64,000 nt of DNA from Dyella_B humi (GTDB lineage: Bacteria; Pseudomonadota; Gammaproteobacteria; Xanthomonadales; Rhodanobacteraceae). Positions 59,766-64,000 of the stretch are shown piece after piece (positions within the stretch are counted from its first letter, which is position 1; every line of letters starts with the position of its first letter). The stretch spans positions 1,054,001 through 1,118,000 of the forward strand of contig NZ_JADIKI010000022.1 in the NCBI RefSeq assembly GCF_044904605.1, read 5' to 3'. The position numbers were made by a program, and so were the translations under genes. The notes beneath the pieces were generated by a model. It saw only the letters and a list, made by a program, of their open reading frames with translations. It was not told where the DNA came from and ran no database searches.

Positions 59766-60649
59766 TGAGATTGGAAAATCCTGTTCGAACATTCGTCGAA
59801 TCCATTGATGCATGTTTGGCAGGTATTACGGGCAATGTCGAATTGCGCAAGGCTCTTATAAAAAGTAAGGGAGATCTTCTTACTGTGGAGCCAACCTATC
59901 TTCAGGCAGCATTGCGAGGAGAGTTATCCACAATAACTGCCGTGGATGACGACGCGGATGAAGAGGCCGCCATTGTTGGTGATCTGCGTAGGTCGGATCT
60001 CATAAAGCTCTATGAGCAATATTTGGTCCCAAAGGGGAAGCCCGGTCGGAGGGTGTATTCGGATTTGCTCAATGCTGCGCGAGAGCAATGTCCATTTTGC
60101 GGTGGCATCGGAACACCCAAAACATTGGATCACTTCCTTACCAAGGGGAAGCATCCTTCTTTTAGCGTTCTTCCCTTTAACCTGGTGCCTTCCTGTAGAG
60201 ACTGCAACATGGGAGAGAAGGGGCAGGTAGGGGCAAGTGTTGCAGAAGAGGTGTTGTTACAGCCTTATGCTGACAAAGATCTGTTCTTCAATGAGCAGTG
60301 GATTTTTTCTTCTTATGAGGCCGATCCTTCTGGCGAGCCAGGACTTCTTGCATATTTCGTTAGAACACCCGAATGGTGGAGTGCAGTAGATGTGGCGCGT
60401 GCTGAACACCATTTCAAAGCTTTCGATCTTGCTCACAAGTATGGGCTTAAGGCAGGACGGTCTGCGGTGACTGTAATGGCTCAAGCCAGGGCTATGATTA
60501 GGAAAGGTTTGTCTCACGCAGATATAAGAGAGGTCATCCTTCAGCCAGGTATTGATAGCGCACCATTCTCTAACCACTGGCAGAGAGGGATGTATCAATC
60601 ATTGTGCGAATATTTTTCTGACGGCTGGGTCTGGAATCCGGGCTGGTGA
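59762..60649 (+). CDS. ptuB: Septu-like HNH endonuclease (PtuB type)
   Basis: This 295-residue protein has a helical N-terminus and an HNH domain: REQCPFCGG (Cys110, Cys113), TLDHFLTKGKHPSFS (Asp123-His124, His131), VLPFNLVPSCRDCN (Asn140, Cys145, Cys148, Asn149). This is the zinc-supported HNH fold of PtuB. The C-terminus beyond about 165 is helical and probably binds the ATPase. It overlaps ptuA by 4 bp. Together they form a candidate Septu defence system in the island; the target (DNA or RNA) has not been shown here. Confidence 0.85.
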   Translation: MMRLENPVRTFVESIDACLAGITGNVELRKALIKSKGDLLTVEPTYLQAALRGELSTITAVDDDADEEAAIVGDLRRSDLIKLYEQYLVPKGKPGRRVYSDLLNAAREQCPFCGGIGTPKTLDHFLTKGKHPSFSVLPFNLVPSCRDCNMGEKGQVGASVAEEVLLQPYADKDLFFNEQWIFSSYEADPSGEPGLLAYFVRTPEWWSAVDVARAEHHFKAFDLAHKYGLKAGRSAVTVMAQARAMIRKGLSHADIREVILQPGIDSAPFSNHWQRGMYQSLCEYFSDGWVWNPGW

Positions 60650-60674
60650 AATTTGTGTGGTCATTGATTGTGAG

Positions 60675-61424
60675 TTATGAAGACGCTTTGCATAGGTCTT
60701 CAAGCTTGATGCAGAGATTCCAAAATTCCCAGTAGCCTCTTTCATCCATGCTTTTCTCTTTGGAGAAGAGCATGAACATCGGAACGACTCTGTTCGGGTC
60801 AATGTGCGTATTGGCATTAACCAAGTCGTGGAGATGGAAGAGGTGCATCTTCACGAATTCGCATTCTAGTATTTTGGTCGCTGTATCGATGACGTCGGCA
60901 GGAAGATAAGTCACGAAAATCTGGAGCGCTGTGATCATCTCAGTCGACCCATCGCGGGCTGAATCTTCAAGGATTCTGTACCAGCGAATTTCTTTGAAAT
61001 CACCCGCCGCATAAGGGGATACGGAGTTAAGGTCAAGACTTCCTAGTTTGAGATGCCGTTCTGCTGTCAGCATGTCTTTTGCTGATTTTGGCTTTAGACC
61101 ATCCCGCCCAAAAATGTAGTCACTCATCAATGGAACTGCAATGTGGTGAAGGGCGGAAAGGATGTGCGCTTTACCCTTGGATGCAATCCTTTCTCTGGTC
61201 TTTTTTTCTTGAAGCCTTTCACGGTTGTTTCTTGCCGTGACAATGCAAGTGGCGATAAATGCGAGTACGCCAACAGCAAGGGTTGCCCAACCAAGAGCGG
61301 TTAGTTTGTGCAAGCCCGATGCTTTGTCATCCCATTTGGGGCTTCCAATGACGGCAACGACTGAGGCAATAAGAGCAATAGATGGTGCGATGTAGTCCAG
61401 TATTTTCCATCGATGCTTGCTCAC
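60675..61424 (-). CDS. Two-TM hypothetical protein
   Basis: This 249-residue protein begins at GTG 61424, whose bases overlap the integrase stop (GTGA). Two membrane helices (YIAPSIALIASVVAVIG, ALGWATLAVGVLAFIATCIV) lead to a basic linker and a helical cytoplasmic domain. No family is recognised. It is co-transcribed with the ssrA integrase and converges on ptuB. Such two-TM plus helical domain proteins are common effectors in defence islands, but no effector motif is seen. Confidence 0.65.
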   Translation of the reverse strand: MSKHRWKILDYIAPSIALIASVVAVIGSPKWDDKASGLHKLTALGWATLAVGVLAFIATCIVTARNNRERLQEKKTRERIASKGKAHILSALHHIAVPLMSDYIFGRDGLKPKSAKDMLTAERHLKLGSLDLNSVSPYAAGDFKEIRWYRILEDSARDGSTEMITALQIFVTYLPADVIDTATKILECEFVKMHLFHLHDLVNANTHIDPNRVVPMFMLFSKEKSMDERGYWEFWNLCIKLEDLCKASS

Positions 61425-62935
61425 TTTTTCCCCTTGGGTTTGTTTCTTGCTTTTCTTTCGTCCAATGCCTTCACCCGTTTGAAGTAGTAGTCAAAGCATC
61501 CCCTCATTGGCTGTTCGATGTTGAGGTCTGGAAAGCGAATTTTCCCCATATCTTCCCATCGTTCTTGCAAGGTCGAAGGCTGGATGTAGTGGCGTCGAAG
61601 GACTGAGCTTCCTGTGCTGTGTCCAGTCAAGCGAGCTATCCTTGAATCAGAGAGGCCCGACCTTTCTGCCGTTGATGCAAAGGTGTGCCGAAAGCTGTGG
61701 AAGGTTTTGGTGGCATCTGTGATTTTGCAGACGCTTCGCAGATGAAGACGGTTGAACCAGTCAGCAATGGGATCACCTGGGCCATGCACGCCCCAGGGAA
61801 GACCAGGGAATACATGCTCGAAACCATAACCCCTGACTTCATCGACGTACTCAACAAAGCCAAGCTTCAACAACTCAGGATGCAAGGGCAGAAAGCGTTT
61901 GGAACTTTTGTTCTTGACCTGATGGCGGATGTGGATGCCCCACACGCCATCGACTTGCTCTAGGTCGTCTACTCGCAGTTGCCCAATTTCGTTGACTCTC
62001 GCACCTGTGTAAAGCCCAAGAATCGGCGCCCAATATTTGGATGGCTTGTCGTGCGAGTGGGAAAAATTCTTCGTGCTAAAAATGATTCGAAGATCATGTT
62101 CGTCAAAGGGAAGGCGACCTTCTTGCTCGTCTTGCATTTTGTTGGTGATGCGAAGACCTTTGCAGGGGTTGTATGCGATAAGCCGTCGCTCGACACAGTT
62201 GTTGAAAAACAGCCTCAAACGGTCGAGGTGTTTTTCCTTTGTTCTTGGTGCCAGTCCTTTGTCTTGTCGTTGTTTGGCTTTCTTCAAGACCTGTTTAGGG
62301 GAAAGGCCCCGATAGGCGGGTTTCTTACCTGCATTGGCAGGCCAGTGGGCTAACCCATCCATGAAGACGTCCAAGTCGTCGGGGCTGACTTCGCTCAAGT
62401 CTTTGTCGCCCACCAAGCCGAGAAAAACCTTCAAGGTAAAAGCTGTATCGAAGTGATTGGTTTCACTTCTCTCTTGCACTTTCATTTGCGAGAGAAATTT
62501 TTCAATACGCTCAGACAGCAACCCCACTTTCGGAGTGGCTGGAATTGAAATGGTGGTTGGAGGAGGGGAGAGGGCTCCCGCCCTGGTCAGAGCGAGAATG
62601 ACGTCTTGAGCATGGCGATGGTCAGCCTCAATGCTTTGAGGCAAAAGCTTGGTGCCGTTGGGTAGTTCAACGGTGTAATCACGACCACTTTGGATACCCT
62701 GTAAGGCTTGGTCTACCAAAGCCCGAGCGTTTGGCACGTCCTCTCTCCTGAGTCGTTCAAACACGTTTCCAAGAGCATAGCCCAAGGCTGAAGCCATCAA
62801 TCGAGCACCGTCGGCCCGAGCCCCTTGCAGGCTTCGGGTGAGGTAGCGAGAGCCGACTTGTGCCTGTAAATCGGTGGGCACGAAAAAGCGGACATGGAGT
62901 CCGCTTGGTCGCTTGAGCAGGAGAGGTTTCGGCAA
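61421..62935 (-). CDS. int: ssrA-targeting tyrosine integrase
   Basis: This 504-residue integrase has a DUF6538-like N-terminus (LLLKRPSGLHVRFFVPTDLQ), a core-binding domain and a catalytic domain with Arg (YTGARVNEIGQL), His-x-x-Arg (FHSFRHTFAST), His (LTGHSTGSS) and Tyr (RRHYIQPS). It starts at TTG 62935; no in-frame ATG is available upstream and the residues before it do not fit. It lies 80 bp from the tmRNA 3' end and faces the island, the usual arrangement for integrases using ssrA as attB. A two-TM gene overlaps its stop. Confidence 0.9.
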   Translation of the reverse strand: MPKPLLLKRPSGLHVRFFVPTDLQAQVGSRYLTRSLQGARADGARLMASALGYALGNVFERLRREDVPNARALVDQALQGIQSGRDYTVELPNGTKLLPQSIEADHRHAQDVILALTRAGALSPPPTTISIPATPKVGLLSERIEKFLSQMKVQERSETNHFDTAFTLKVFLGLVGDKDLSEVSPDDLDVFMDGLAHWPANAGKKPAYRGLSPKQVLKKAKQRQDKGLAPRTKEKHLDRLRLFFNNCVERRLIAYNPCKGLRITNKMQDEQEGRLPFDEHDLRIIFSTKNFSHSHDKPSKYWAPILGLYTGARVNEIGQLRVDDLEQVDGVWGIHIRHQVKNKSSKRFLPLHPELLKLGFVEYVDEVRGYGFEHVFPGLPWGVHGPGDPIADWFNRLHLRSVCKITDATKTFHSFRHTFASTAERSGLSDSRIARLTGHSTGSSVLRRHYIQPSTLQERWEDMGKIRFPDLNIEQPMRGCFDYYFKRVKALDERKARNKPKGKK

Positions 62936-63013
62936 TTTGATACCTCGCGTGATACCTAAAAGGCCATGCGAGGCACCAAATTTTTCTCTTTAAAATCAAA
63001 GAGGCCGAATTGT

Positions 63014-63366
<353 letters not shown>

Positions 63367-63446
63367 GGGGAAAAGATCGCTTTAGCGACGAAAGTATATA
63401 TGGTGACGGCCGTGCGCGATATCAATTACGCACGGCCGAGTGCTGC

Positions 63447-63941
63447 TTACGCAGCGCGATTGTGCGAGCGCATGACACGTTGCTTGTCGCGCTGCCAGTC
63501 GCGTTCTTTCTCGGTGTTGCGTTTGTCGTGTTCCTGTTTGCCGCGCGCCAGGCCGATTTCCACTTTCACCTTGTTGCCCTTCCAGTAGATGGCGATGGGC
63601 ACCAGGGTGTAGCCCTTGCGTTCCACGGCGCCGATCAACTGGTCGATCTCTTGGCGATGCAGCAATAGCTTGCGCGTACGGCGGTCGACCGGCACCACGT
63701 GGGTGGAGGCGCTGATCAGCGGTGGAATGGAGGTGCCGACGAGAAATATCTCGTTCTTCAGCACCACGGCATAGCCGTCGCCGAAATTGATCCGGCCGGC
63801 ACGCAGAGCCTTCAACTCCCAGCCTTGCAGGGCGATGCCCGCTTCGAAGCGCTGGTCGATGTGGTATTCGTGCCGGGCGCGCTTATTGAGCGCGATCGTG
63901 CCGCCGGATTCTTTTTTGTCTTTGTCCTTCGCTTTTGCCAT
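63447..63941 (-). CDS. smpB: SsrA-binding protein SmpB
   Basis: This 164-residue protein is SmpB: RARHEYHIDQRFEAGIALQG, ELKALRAGRINFGDGYAVVL, RTRKLLLHRQEIDQLIGAVE and the basic C-terminal tail (DKRNTEKERDWQRDKQRVMR). The start MAKAKDKDKKESGG at 63941 is preferred; a longer frame to 63971 lacks support. SmpB carries tmRNA into stalled ribosomes for trans-translation. It stands immediately upstream of ssrA in the same direction, as in many gammaproteobacteria, probably in one unit. Confidence 0.97.
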   Translation of the reverse strand: MAKAKDKDKKESGGTIALNKRARHEYHIDQRFEAGIALQGWELKALRAGRINFGDGYAVVLKNEIFLVGTSIPPLISASTHVVPVDRRTRKLLLHRQEIDQLIGAVERKGYTLVPIAIYWKGNKVKVEIGLARGKQEHDKRNTEKERDWQRDKQRVMRSHNRAA

Positions 63942-64000
63942 GTCCGTTAAACTTCGGTCTCGTCGCCCCATACAGCTTGCCTGTATGCGGGCTCGACCTT

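Noticed and set aside
58182..60649. Retron with Septu-like effectors
   Set aside because: No reverse transcriptase motif (YxDD) or msr/msd-like region was found near the ATPase/HNH pair.

Overview
The window looks like a chromosome segment of a GC-rich gammaproteobacterium, most likely a Xanthomonadales/Rhodanobacteraceae relative (Dyella, Rhodanobacter or Luteibacter type). The evidence is the gene content, the tmRNA tag ANDDNYALAA, and GC-rich dispersed palindromes of the kind common in that order. This placement is inference; no 16S rRNA is present.

Positions 1-32798 are mostly ordinary chromosome: a KGG-repeat stress protein, a GST, alanine dehydrogenase divergent from an Lrp/AsnC regulator, a TfoX-like protein, a TlpA thioredoxin coupled to an outer-membrane protein, a beta-lactamase-fold hydrolase, a PAS-PAS hybrid histidine kinase, a GAF-GAF-GGDEF-EAL c-di-GMP protein, an aldo/keto reductase, a Fic AMPylase, a MASE1 protein and a ParDE toxin-antitoxin pair. 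From about 22 kb the content is more accessory: a 2-keto-acid decarboxylase overlapping a flavin amine/amino-acid oxidase and preceded by a patatin-like fragment, an orphan caspase-like protein, an AIM24 protein, a 33-residue lysine-rich protein, a GH76-like glycosidase and small secreted proteins.

Positions 32799-63031 form a roughly 30 kb genomic island inserted in the 3' end of the tmRNA gene (ssrA, 63015-63366, minus strand). A 17-bp direct repeat, TGGTGGAGGTGGCGGGA, marks both ends. The probable original ssrA terminator is stranded beside the left repeat, 30 kb from the gene. The integrase beside ssrA probably drives insertion. A second integrase, a MobA/MobL relaxase and an Xre regulator suggest a composite, mobilizable element.

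The island cargo is defence-like. It contains a large UvrD/HelD-type helicase with a zinc-binding HNH-like protein; divergently RmuC, a zinc ribbon, an OLD-family ATPase-TOPRIM nuclease and a membrane protein; a class III cyclase-like gene behind a membrane protein; an H-NS protein; and a Septu-like ATPase/HNH pair. The most novel candidate is 50274-53823. Two overlapping genes resemble the nuclease N-terminus and helical C-terminus of Avs-like STAND proteins, and no NTPase lies between them.

The window ends with smpB next to ssrA. No CRISPR array, rRNA or complete insertion sequence was seen.
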